Part shown: in pieces, positions 1-6,576 of the stretch | How positions within the stretch are numbered: the stretch's first letter is position 1 | Layout: the number at the start of each line of letters is the position of its first letter | NCBI GenBank assembly: GCA_014360855.1 | Contig: JACIWP010000081.1 | Coordinates: forward strand, 1 to 11,810 | Direction of reading: 5' to 3' | DNA from: Anaerolineae bacterium | Lineage (GTDB): Bacteria > Chloroflexota > Anaerolineae > JACIWP01 | DNA: 11,810 bases | The notes under the pieces: model-generated | What the model was told of the DNA's origin: nothing | Database searches by the model: none | The model's input: the letters and a program-made list of their open reading frames with translations, nothing else | Position numbers and translations under genes: made by a program

Positions 1-1151
1 CCGGCCTGGAAGTCGTGGGGCGCGTCACTCAGGCGCTGGAAAGCATCCACCCCGCCACCTATATCGGCCAGGGCAAGGTCGAGGAGATTCAGGAAATCAT
101 CGCCACCCAGGACGTGGACATCGTTGTTTTCGACGTGGACCTGTCCCCCACACAACAGCGCAACCTCGAAGAAGCCCTCAATGTGCGTATCATAGACCGC
201 ACCGCTCTCATCCTGGATATTTTCGCCAAACACGCGCGCACGCGCGAGGGAGCCCTGCAGGTCGAGTTGGCGCAGTATGAATACCGCCTGCCGCGCCTGA
301 CGCGGCAGTGGACGCACCTCTCCCGACAGGGTGTGGGTGGAGTTGGCCTGCGCGGCCCTGGCGAGACCCAGCTCGAGTCGGACCGCCGGCTCATCCGCAA
401 GCGCATCACGCAGTTGCGCAAAGAGCTGGAAGAGGTGCGCGAGCATCGCCAGCGTTACCGCCAGCGCCGGCGTGAGGCCGCGATCCCGACGGTCGCGCTG
501 GTGGGTTACACGAACGCCGGCAAATCCACTTTGCTCAATACTCTCAGCGGCGCCGGCGTCCTGGTGGAGGATAAGCTCTTCGCCACGCTCGATCCCACCA
601 CCCGGCGGGTGAAACTGCCCGGGGGTAGGGAGGTGCTCTTCACCGATACCGTCGGCTTCATCCATAAACTCCCGACGATGCTGGTGGCGGCGTTCCGCGC
701 CACGCTTGAGGAAATCAGCGAGGCGGATTTGCTCATCCATGTGGTTGACATAACTTCGCCGGCGGTGCTGGGACAGTGCCGCGCCGTGGCCAAAGTGCTC
801 AAAGAGGTGGGGGCGGATCACATCCCTATTATCACTGCGCTGAATAAGATTGACAAGCTGGAATCGCCGGCGGCGGTACAGGAGATGCTGAAGCAGTTCC
901 CCAACAGCGTCGGCATCTCCGCGCTGACGGGGGAGGGGGTGGACCGACTGCTGGAGCTGGTGGACCGCACGCTGACCCAGCAGATGATTGACGTGGTGGT
1001 GCGCATCCCGTTCAGCGCCGGCGAGCTGGTCTCCTTGTTCCACCGCTTCGGGTCCATTGAGAAGGAAGAGCATACGCCAGAGGGCGTGGAGATCGTGGGG
1101 CAGTTGCCGGTGGACCTGGCCGGCCGCTTCGCGCCGTATATGCGCTCGTAG
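1..1151 (+). CDS. hflX: HflX-type ribosome-associated GTPase, 5'-truncated by the window edge
   Basis: HflX is a translational GTPase-superfamily protein that binds the 50S subunit and helps rescue or split stalled ribosomes. The open frame runs in from the left edge (first whole codon at 3), so the GTG at 15 is an internal Val and the start of the N-terminal domain is missing. Counting from codon 15, the HflX hallmark GLRGPGETQLESDRR lies at about 111-125 and is followed by an Arg/Glu-rich helix. The G domain then shows G1 GYTNAGKST (164-172), the switch region TLDPTTR, G3 DTVGF (211-215), G4 NKID (277-280) and G5 SAL (302-304). The C-terminal region (about 325-378) is complete and ends at TAG 1149-1151. 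All nucleotide-binding motifs are intact, so the protein should be functional. It converges on the minus-strand gene ending at 1156. Confidence 0.95.
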   Translation, partial: GLEVVGRVTQALESIHPATYIGQGKVEEIQEIIATQDVDIVVFDVDLSPTQQRNLEEALNVRIIDRTALILDIFAKHARTREGALQVELAQYEYRLPRLTRQWTHLSRQGVGGVGLRGPGETQLESDRRLIRKRITQLRKELEEVREHRQRYRQRRREAAIPTVALVGYTNAGKSTLLNTLSGAGVLVEDKLFATLDPTTRRVKLPGGREVLFTDTVGFIHKLPTMLVAAFRATLEEISEADLLIHVVDITSPAVLGQCRAVAKVLKEVGADHIPIITALNKIDKLESPAAVQEMLKQFPNSVGISALTGEGVDRLLELVDRTLTQQMIDVVVRIPFSAGELVSLFHRFGSIEKEEHTPEGVEIVGQLPVDLAGRFAPYMRS

Positions 1152-1155
1152 ACTT

Positions 1156-1977
1156 TCACCAGAAAATATCGGGGGAGACGGTGCGGATGCCGGCGTCATA
1201 TCCGACCCGCTTGTACATCCGCACGCCGTTCCACGGCTCCCCCAGAATGCCGTCATGAATGGCCCAACTGCGCCCCCGCACGCTGTGCGCCAGCTCCGGC
1301 TGACGGAAGGGCGAGGAACGGTCCAGCCGCTCCCACAGCTCGCCGCCGGGGCGGAACTCCCGATCGATCCACTCCATTTTGACCCGGCCCTGGACATAGC
1401 CGCATCCATAGCGCTCGAACAGCACCGCGGTATGATACGCCAGCGGGGTGAGGAAGAAGGTATCGTGTCCCAGGGCGGCGGTGAAATCCTCTATCAGGAA
1501 GAGGACCTCGCGCAGGAGGCCCACGCCGCGGCGCACCTGGCCGGGAGCCAGGCCGGCCTTCATGGCCCGGATTTCTTCGGGGATGTTGCGCGCCAGAGTG
1601 CCGAACTGCGTGGGATTGCCATGCTCATCCCGGTCCACATGGAACCGCTCGGAACGCAGGTTATTGAGGATCACCAGCAGAAGCTCCAACTGGGAGAATT
1701 GGGTATCCGCCAGTTGGAGGTAGAGGGCACAGTCGGGTTCTTCGGGGACCGGGCGCACGCGGATGATAAAATACGCCGTGCCCGGAATCGTCTCGAATTC
1801 CACCGCCGGCCGGCCCTGCGCATCCACTAACCGGATGGGGTCAACGCCGAAATCTCGCAGGAGCATGGAGGGGATGAGCCGGCGCAGGATGGCATGCTTC
1901 TCCGCATCGGGCATCTGATTGAGCATGCGGATAGACCGTATGGGGACGCACTCGCGCCCCGGGATGCGCGCCGGCAT
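1156..1977 (-). CDS. Conserved-looking hypothetical protein, 273 aa, last gene of the smpB operon
   Basis: I do not recognise this family. The ATG at 1977 is supported by a GGAGG-type Shine-Dalgarno about 5 nt upstream, and the gene begins only 12 nt after the smpB stop, so translation is probably coupled to smpB. The protein has no signal peptide and no convincing membrane segment, so it is probably cytoplasmic. Visible parts are an N-terminal helical stretch (about 20-44), a beta-rich segment with AYFIIRVRPVPEEPD (68-82), a Leu-rich helix (about 94-107), and an aromatic, Gly-rich C-terminal half with FERYGCGYVQGRVKMEW (187-203) and VRGRSWAIHDGILGEPW (233-249). The invariant-looking Trp, Gly and His residues suggest a folded domain with a real function. 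No nucleotide-binding or protease motif is evident. It is a genuine gene by codon structure, start signal and operon spacing; its function is unknown. Confidence 0.8.
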   Translation of the reverse strand: MPARIPGRECVPIRSIRMLNQMPDAEKHAILRRLIPSMLLRDFGVDPIRLVDAQGRPAVEFETIPGTAYFIIRVRPVPEEPDCALYLQLADTQFSQLELLLVILNNLRSERFHVDRDEHGNPTQFGTLARNIPEEIRAMKAGLAPGQVRRGVGLLREVLFLIEDFTAALGHDTFFLTPLAYHTAVLFERYGCGYVQGRVKMEWIDREFRPGGELWERLDRSSPFRQPELAHSVRGRSWAIHDGILGEPWNGVRMYKRVGYDAGIRTVSPDIFW

Positions 1978-1989
1978 GGCCCCCTCCGT

Positions 1990-2472
1990 TTACCAATCCC
2001 GCCGACGGGTGGCCTCCCGCCATTCCCGCTCCATCTCGCGCTCGCTGTCGCGTTGGGCAATGGCCTCCCGCTTATCGTACAGGCGCTTGCCGCGTGCCAG
2101 GGCAATCTCCACCTTAGCGAGATTGCCCTTCAGGTACATGCGCAGTGGCACGATGGTATAGCCCTTTTCCTGGACGCGGCTGGCCAGGCGCGCGATTTCC
2201 TGCTTATGCAGGAGGAGCTTGCGATCGCGCTTAGGCTCATGATTGTCGCGCGATGCCTGTTCGTACTGGGCGATATGCGCATCCACCAACCAGGCTTCCC
2301 CGTTGCGGATGAGGACAAAGCTGTCGCGCAGGTTGACGCGGCCGGCTCGCACCGATTTGATCTCCGAGCCGGTCAGCGCGATGCCGGCCTCAAAGGTCTG
2401 CTCCAGATGATAGTCATGATAGGCCTTGCGGTTGGTGGCGATCACCCGGATGGCCTCTTTATCCTTCGTCAT
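1990..2472 (-). CDS. smpB: SsrA-binding protein SmpB (tmRNA partner)
   Basis: SmpB binds the tRNA-like domain of tmRNA and delivers it to ribosomes stalled on broken messages (trans-translation). The 160-aa protein is close to the family's usual length. Family motifs are in order: NRKAYHDY (14-21), LTGSEIKSVR (33-42), LVDAHI (62-67), the basic RDRKLLLH (82-89), GKRLYDKR (128-135), and a charged Arg/Glu-rich C-terminal tail (136-160) of the kind that enters the empty mRNA channel. I chose the ATG at 2472 (MTKDKEAI) over an in-frame upstream start at 2499, because GAGGG sits 5 nt before it and the upstream start would overlap the stop of the preceding peptidase gene. It lies 23 nt after that peptidase gene and 12 nt before the unknown gene, in an apparent operon. 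The tmRNA gene itself is not in this window. Confidence 0.96.
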   Translation of the reverse strand: MTKDKEAIRVIATNRKAYHDYHLEQTFEAGIALTGSEIKSVRAGRVNLRDSFVLIRNGEAWLVDAHIAQYEQASRDNHEPKRDRKLLLHKQEIARLASRVQEKGYTIVPLRMYLKGNLAKVEIALARGKRLYDKREAIAQRDSEREMEREWREATRRRDW

Positions 2473-2495
2473 AATAACCCTCGTTCGACCATATC

Positions 2496-3776
2496 TCACG
2501 ATGGGAAATGGACATATACCGCCGCCGGCAGGAACAGCACACTGCCGGCGCTCCCACCGATGCGTTCTTTCAGGACCTCCAGCGCTTTTTCGAGCTGGGT
2601 ATCGCGGCCGGCCTGATACTCCTCCCAGGACAGCTCGACCGGCACGTCCGGCTCCAGCCCGTTCTTGTGGATATCGCGCCCCTTGGGCGTGAACCAGTGC
2701 GCGATGGTGACGCGGAGCTGGGAGCCATCGGAAAGCTGGTGCACCTGCTGGATGGCGCCCTTGCCAAAGGTGCGTGTGCCGACGAGGAGGCCGCGCCCGG
2801 TGTCCTGGATGGCGCCGGCGACGATCTCCGAGGCGCTGGCGCTGGCCTGATTCACCAGCACCACCATGGGCAGGGATGGATCGGTGGCCAGGCCGCCGGC
2901 GAGGGCCGGATACTGTTTGGTTGTGCCATCTTTGGTCCGCTCCTCCGTGATAATGCCTTGTCCGACGAATTCACTGGCCACCGATACCGCCACGTCGAGC
3001 AGTCCGCCTGGATTGCCGCGCAGGTCGAGTATCAATCCCTTTGCGCCGTGTCTCTGCATCTCTTTCAGCGCCTCGCGCACCTTATCATCTGCCAGGGAAT
3101 TGAACTCCCGCAGGCGCAGGTAGAAGATGGTCTCATCCTCGAGCCAGCGGGTCTCGACTGTGGGGATGTCGATGCGCTCGCGCGTGATTTCCACGGTAAA
3201 TTGCTCCTGTGTGCTGGGGCGATAGATGAGAAGTTTCACTTTGGTGCCGCGCGGGCCGCGAATTTTGGCCACAGCCTCGGTGGTGCTCCAGCCCTGGATG
3301 CTCTCGCCGTCCACTTCCAGGACGATGTCCCCAGGGCGCAGGCCGGCACGGCTGGCCGGGCTGTTCTCAATCGGTTCCACAATGATCAGGAAGCCGTTCT
3401 CATCCGTCCGCACGGTCGCGCCAATGCCCTCGAACTGCCCGGAGATATCCTCGCTCACGATGCGGGCCAGCTCAGGGTCCAGCAGGACCGTGTAAGGGTC
3501 GTTGAGGCGCTGGAGCACCCCTTTGACGGCATCCCGGGCCGCCTGCTGTAGGTCGGGCAGGTCGCCGTAGAAGTTTTGCTCCAGGATATCCCAGGCCTCC
3601 CAGAAGAGCTGAAAGGCCTTCTGGCGCTCCTCCTGCACGTTGGCCGGCGGCGTCGGGGTAGGGGAGACGGCCAGCCGGCTCGAGAAGTGGCCGGCGGCGA
3701 GGCCGGCCATGAACACCGAGGCCAGCAGGACCAGTTCCAAGATGATAATCACGAATGCTTTCAGCCCACGATCCAT
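2496..3776 (-). CDS. S41 family C-terminal processing peptidase (CtpA/Tsp-like), membrane-anchored, copy 1
   Basis: This is a serine peptidase of the carboxyl-terminal processing family, which cleaves extracytoplasmic proteins after recognising their C-terminal tail. In the 426-aa product an N-terminal hydrophobic anchor (about 7-29) is followed by a Pro/Thr linker (38-44), a helical lid region (about 48-110) and a PDZ domain (about 112-200, with SRAGLRPGD). The catalytic core (about 205-385) has LILDLRGNPGGLL, NQASASASEI and TFGKGAIQQ. By family alignment the likely Ser/Lys/Gln triad is S314, K339 and Q343, with Ser-Lys spacing of 25 as usual; all are present. I chose ATG 3776 over the GTG at 3785, because GAGGTG lies 8 nt before the ATG but abuts the GTG. 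The gene is 28 nt downstream of a paralogous peptidase gene and 23 nt upstream of smpB. The specific substrate is unknown. Confidence 0.93.
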   Translation of the reverse strand: MDRGLKAFVIIILELVLLASVFMAGLAAGHFSSRLAVSPTPTPPANVQEERQKAFQLFWEAWDILEQNFYGDLPDLQQAARDAVKGVLQRLNDPYTVLLDPELARIVSEDISGQFEGIGATVRTDENGFLIIVEPIENSPASRAGLRPGDIVLEVDGESIQGWSTTEAVAKIRGPRGTKVKLLIYRPSTQEQFTVEITRERIDIPTVETRWLEDETIFYLRLREFNSLADDKVREALKEMQRHGAKGLILDLRGNPGGLLDVAVSVASEFVGQGIITEERTKDGTTKQYPALAGGLATDPSLPMVVLVNQASASASEIVAGAIQDTGRGLLVGTRTFGKGAIQQVHQLSDGSQLRVTIAHWFTPKGRDIHKNGLEPDVPVELSWEEYQAGRDTQLEKALEVLKERIGGSAGSVLFLPAAVYVHFPS

Positions 3777-3804
3777 AGGTATCACACCTCGCGCATGGGA
3801 AATA

Positions 3805-5046
3805 TCAAGGCGCCTGTGCGATCAACGCCGCCACGCCGGCGTTCAGGAGTGCATCCACACCCTGCTGGCGCTGTTCCTCGGTCAGGACGACCACACGGTC
3901 CGGCTCAATGCCGGTCCCGTCAATCGGCACACGGGAGGGTCTCAGCCAGCGTGCGACGGTGATATGGATGGATGACCCGTCCGACAGGTCGAACACCAAC
4001 TGCACCGAGCCTTTGCCGTACGTCTTTTCGCCCAAGAGCTGGGCGCGCTGATGGTCATGCAGGGCGCCGGCGACGATCTCCGCCGCACTGGCGGTCCCTC
4101 CGTTCACCAGCACCACCATGGGGATGTCGCCGGCTGTCCTGCCCTGGCGCACGGGGTAGCTTTTCTCCTCGCCGCCGCGGCGGACCTCATACATGAGCAC
4201 CCCCTCCCGGAGGAACTGGCTGGCGACGTCCAGGGCGGACTCCAGCAGGCCGCCGGGATTATCCCGCAGGTCGAGCACCAGTTTCTCCATACCCCGGGCG
4301 CGCATTTCCTGCAGGGCGGACTGCACCTCCGCTCCTGTGCGCTCGGTGAACATGGTGATGCGCAGGTAGCCCACGTGCGGCGCCTGGTCGTCCAGCATGC
4401 GCCACTCCACCGACGGCGTCTGATACTCCTGGCGGGTGATGGTGAAGCTGAGCCGCCGGCCCTCGCGCTCTACCACGATCCGCACCGGTGTGCTCACCGG
4501 CCCGCGCACCAGCGCCGCGACCTGGTCCACGGTCATTGTCTCGCTGAGCACCACATCGTCCACCTGGACGAGCACATCGCCTTCCAGGACGCCGGCGTTG
4601 GCCGCCGGCCCATCAGGTTGGGGCTTCAGGACGAAGCGGCGGTCCGTCTCGCGCTGGTAGAGCCAGACGCCGATGCCGCCGAAGCGGCCGCGGTGTTCAT
4701 CCCGCTCCAGCTCGCGATTGGCCGGCTCCACGAAAATGGTGTAGGGGTCGTGCAGTTCCTGGAGGGCACCCTTGAGCGCACCGTATGCCACCTGCTGAGG
4801 GGCGGGCAGATCGCCCAGAAAATGCTGTTTGACGAGGTGCCAGGCCTCCCAGAAGACGGCGAACGCGCCGGCCTCTTCCTCGTCCGGTTGGGTGGGGTCC
4901 AGCAGGACGATTTGCTGGCTGGGCGTATGGGGGGCGGCGCGGCTTTCGGCCAGGACCATATGGGTGGCGAAGCCGGCGGAGAAGGCCGCCGCCACGGCCA
5001 GCAGACATAACAGGACGATGGCCGCGGTTTTCAGGACCTGCCGCAT
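3805..5046 (-). CDS. S41 family C-terminal processing peptidase (CtpA/Tsp-like), membrane-anchored, copy 2
   Basis: This is the first gene of the leftward operon and a paralogue of the next one. The 413-aa product begins with a short basic N-terminus and a hydrophobic segment (about 8-27), a signal anchor placing the enzyme outside the membrane. An acidic linker (about 50-58) leads to a helical region, a PDZ domain (about 120-205, with AANAGVLEGDVL) and the S41 core with LVLDLRDNPGGLL, NGGTASAAEI and TYGKGSVQL. The expected triad S320, K345 and Q349 is present, with the same Ser-Lys spacing of 25 as copy 1. The two copies are clearly diverged, with different linkers, PDZ surfaces and C-termini, so this is not a recent duplication. 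ATG 5046 is preferred because GGAG lies 9 nt upstream; longer in-frame starts would overlap the probable promoter at 5081-5109. Confidence 0.93.
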   Translation of the reverse strand: MRQVLKTAAIVLLCLLAVAAAFSAGFATHMVLAESRAAPHTPSQQIVLLDPTQPDEEEAGAFAVFWEAWHLVKQHFLGDLPAPQQVAYGALKGALQELHDPYTIFVEPANRELERDEHRGRFGGIGVWLYQRETDRRFVLKPQPDGPAANAGVLEGDVLVQVDDVVLSETMTVDQVAALVRGPVSTPVRIVVEREGRRLSFTITRQEYQTPSVEWRMLDDQAPHVGYLRITMFTERTGAEVQSALQEMRARGMEKLVLDLRDNPGGLLESALDVASQFLREGVLMYEVRRGGEEKSYPVRQGRTAGDIPMVVLVNGGTASAAEIVAGALHDHQRAQLLGEKTYGKGSVQLVFDLSDGSSIHITVARWLRPSRVPIDGTGIEPDRVVVLTEEQRQQGVDALLNAGVAALIAQAP

Positions 5047-5080
5047 GGCAGTAATCTCCTTACCCCGAAATGTATTTTGC

Positions 5081-5109
5081 ATTGTAGCACAGGAGGGCCG
5101 GCCGGGCAA
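5081..5109 (-). promoter_or_regulatory. Probable sigma70-type promoter of the S41-S41-smpB operon
   Basis: Read on the minus strand, TTGCCC (5109-5104) and TACAAT (5086-5081) are separated by 17 nt. The -10 element is preceded by TGC, giving an extended -10. The expected transcript start is near 5074, leaving a short leader of about 28 nt before the ATG at 5046. The -35 matches the consensus at only four of six positions, so the call rests mainly on the good extended -10, the ideal spacing and the location. Confidence 0.55.
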
Positions 5110-5155
5110 AGCCGCGCAACCTGATACCACCTTTCTGCCGCCAGTACGAGCTAAC

Positions 5156-5184
5156 TTGACATCCCCCCCCCAGTGTGATATACT
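5156..5184 (+). promoter_or_regulatory. Near-consensus sigma70 promoter of the FAD-oxidoreductase / ABC-transporter operon
   Basis: A perfect -35 TTGACA (5156-5161) and a -10 TATACT (5179-5184) are separated by exactly 17 nt. The -10 carries an upstream TGA, an extended -10. Transcription should begin near 5191, giving a leader of about 80 nt before the ATG at 5273. The spacer contains nine consecutive C (5163-5171). The -35 elements of this promoter and of the opposite-strand promoter are about 46 nt apart, back to back, so a regulator bound between them could affect both operons. Confidence 0.75.
5163..5171 (+). repeat. C9 homopolymer in the promoter spacer
   Basis: Nine consecutive C lie between the -35 and -10 hexamers of the rightward promoter. 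At the present length the hexamer spacing is the optimal 17 nt. Loss or gain of one C would change it to 16 or 18. A homopolymer of this length can slip during replication, and it is also a place where sequencing or assembly errors occur. Confidence 0.85.
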
Positions 5185-5216
5185 ACAGATGTATTAGCCG
5201 TGGAAAGAGAGATATT

Positions 5217-5236
5217 TTGTCTGCGGACAAGCTGTC
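5217..5236. promoter_or_regulatory. Overlapping inverted repeats in the operon leader, possible operator
   Basis: TTGTC (5217-5221) and GACAA (5226-5230) form a perfect inverted repeat around 4 nt. GACA (5226-5229) can instead pair with TGTC (5233-5236) across 3 nt. The element lies about 25-45 nt past the predicted transcript start of the rightward operon, a suitable place for a repressor site. The half-sites are short, and no regulator gene is visible in the window, so this is only a candidate. The rest of the 5047-5272 intergenic region shows the two promoters and ribosome-binding sites, and nothing else I can support. Confidence 0.3.
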
Positions 5237-5272
5237 TTAGTGGGGAAACCCGGTATGGGAGGGGACGGCTGA

Positions 5273-6547
5273 ATGCGCGAGGTGAAGGGGCGCGTGGATG
5301 TGCTGGTTGCTGGTGGAGGTACAGCCGGCCACATCGCGGCTATCCAAGCAGCTCGTGCAGGCGCTCTCACCTCCGTGATTGAGGCCGACTCCATGCTGGG
5401 CGGCACCATGACAGTAGGCGGCATTTACACCCCGTGTTTCTTCTTCGGTCCCGCCGGCCAGGTTGTGTCTGGGATCCCATGGGAGCTCTTTTGCAAATCC
5501 AAGCAGATAGAGGGTCTGCCAATTCCCGATCACCGCAAGCGTCGTCCTGTCGAGACACCTGGATTTTACAACTATATCAATGTCCCCATCTATGCGGCGC
5601 TGGTGGAAGAGGAGGCCAGTAAGGCCGGCGTTATCCTTCACTATCACGAATTCGTCGCGGATGTCCGCGCCGTTGGCGATGAATGGGAAGTCATTTCTCT
5701 CGGACGCGGCATTCAACGCATTACTCGCTGTAAGGAGATCATTGACTGCACCGGGGACGCGGATGTGGTGCGTATCCTGGGACTGCCCGTGGACAAAGGC
5801 CCCGAACGTCAGCCGGGCGCATATTCCTACAAGATCGAGGGCATCGAGTACGAGCAGGTTTGGGAAAAAGAGGCCCAGGTCCTCTTCGAGGAAGCTCTGG
5901 CCGGCGGCATTATCCAGCAAGGGGATTATGCGTTCCCTAACTGGGCGCCGTTTATGTTCTATCTCACCCAGGGCGGACACGAATGCACCCATGTGTACGA
6001 TGCCGATACCTCTGATGCGGAGGGACAGACCCGGGCAAACATTGAGGGCAGGGCTCGCATGCTGCGGATGTACAAGTTTTTGCGGGAGTGGATGCCGGGT
6101 TGTGAACGCGTGGTGGTAAAGGCGCTGGCATATCGCGCGGTTTCTCGGGAGACCTATCGCGTCGTCGGCGAATGTACGATCACCCGGGATGATTTCCTGC
6201 AAGCCCGCAGTTATGACGATACTATTTGCAATGCCTTCAATTATATTGACATGCACAGCGAGCAGGGTTGTGATGTCATTTTCCATGAATCCCGGGAGAT
6301 GGTGCCGAAGGTTCCTTTTCGAGCGTTGATTCCCCGGGGGAGTTCACGCATCACCGTCGCCGGCCGTATTGTGTCCGCAGATCGGTGGGCCCTGGCCGGC
6401 ATCCGTGCCCAGTGCACCTGTATGGCCATGGGCCAGGCCATGGGAGCGGCCGCGGCCCTCGCGGTCCAGCGAGGGGTCCCATCCAGGGATATTCCAGCAA
6501 GAGATATCGTGGCGTTGACAGTGGAACACGGCGCCGTGCCGGTCTGA
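5273..6547 (+). CDS. FAD-dependent oxidoreductase (PF12831-type), 424 aa, first gene of rightward operon
   Basis: This is a flavoprotein with an N-terminal Rossmann fold that binds FAD: VAGGGTAG (12-19) fits GxGxxG, and E37 would bind the ADP ribose. The second FAD motif DCTGDADV is at 158-165, and the family block SRETYRVVGECTIT at 291-304. The C-terminal FAD-binding region has VPFRALIPRG (347-356), VAGR (362-365) and MAMGQAMGAAAAL (384-396). These motifs fit the broad FAD-dependent oxidoreductase family PF12831; its members act on diverse, mostly unknown substrates. There is no signal peptide, so the enzyme should be cytoplasmic. The ATG at 5273 has a GGGAGGGG ribosome-binding site 8 nt upstream. 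A paralogous flavoprotein gene follows after 29 nt, then a peptide-class ABC importer. The substrate is probably what that transporter brings in, but this is inference from neighbourhood. Confidence 0.88.
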   Translation: MREVKGRVDVLVAGGGTAGHIAAIQAARAGALTSVIEADSMLGGTMTVGGIYTPCFFFGPAGQVVSGIPWELFCKSKQIEGLPIPDHRKRRPVETPGFYNYINVPIYAALVEEEASKAGVILHYHEFVADVRAVGDEWEVISLGRGIQRITRCKEIIDCTGDADVVRILGLPVDKGPERQPGAYSYKIEGIEYEQVWEKEAQVLFEEALAGGIIQQGDYAFPNWAPFMFYLTQGGHECTHVYDADTSDAEGQTRANIEGRARMLRMYKFLREWMPGCERVVVKALAYRAVSRETYRVVGECTITRDDFLQARSYDDTICNAFNYIDMHSEQGCDVIFHESREMVPKVPFRALIPRGSSRITVAGRIVSADRWALAGIRAQCTCMAMGQAMGAAAALAVQRGVPSRDIPARDIVALTVEHGAVPV

Positions 6548-6576
6548 AGATCGCAACAGGGTGAGCGACACCGAAA

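Noticed and set aside
2221..2232. A single GCGATCGC (HIP1-like) octamer
   Set aside because: Only one copy was noticed, so there is no HIP1 enrichment and no reason to infer a cyanobacterium.
2508..3551. Plus-strand open frame of 347 codons opposite S41 peptidase copy 1
   Set aside because: It is a shadow of a gene with an intact catalytic triad and PDZ domain; there is no domain or start signal of its own.
5237..6286. Long minus-strand open frame (349 codons) opposite the first oxidoreductase gene
   Set aside because: It is a shadow of a well-supported flavoprotein gene: it has no recognisable domain, no good ribosome-binding site, and runs across the leader.
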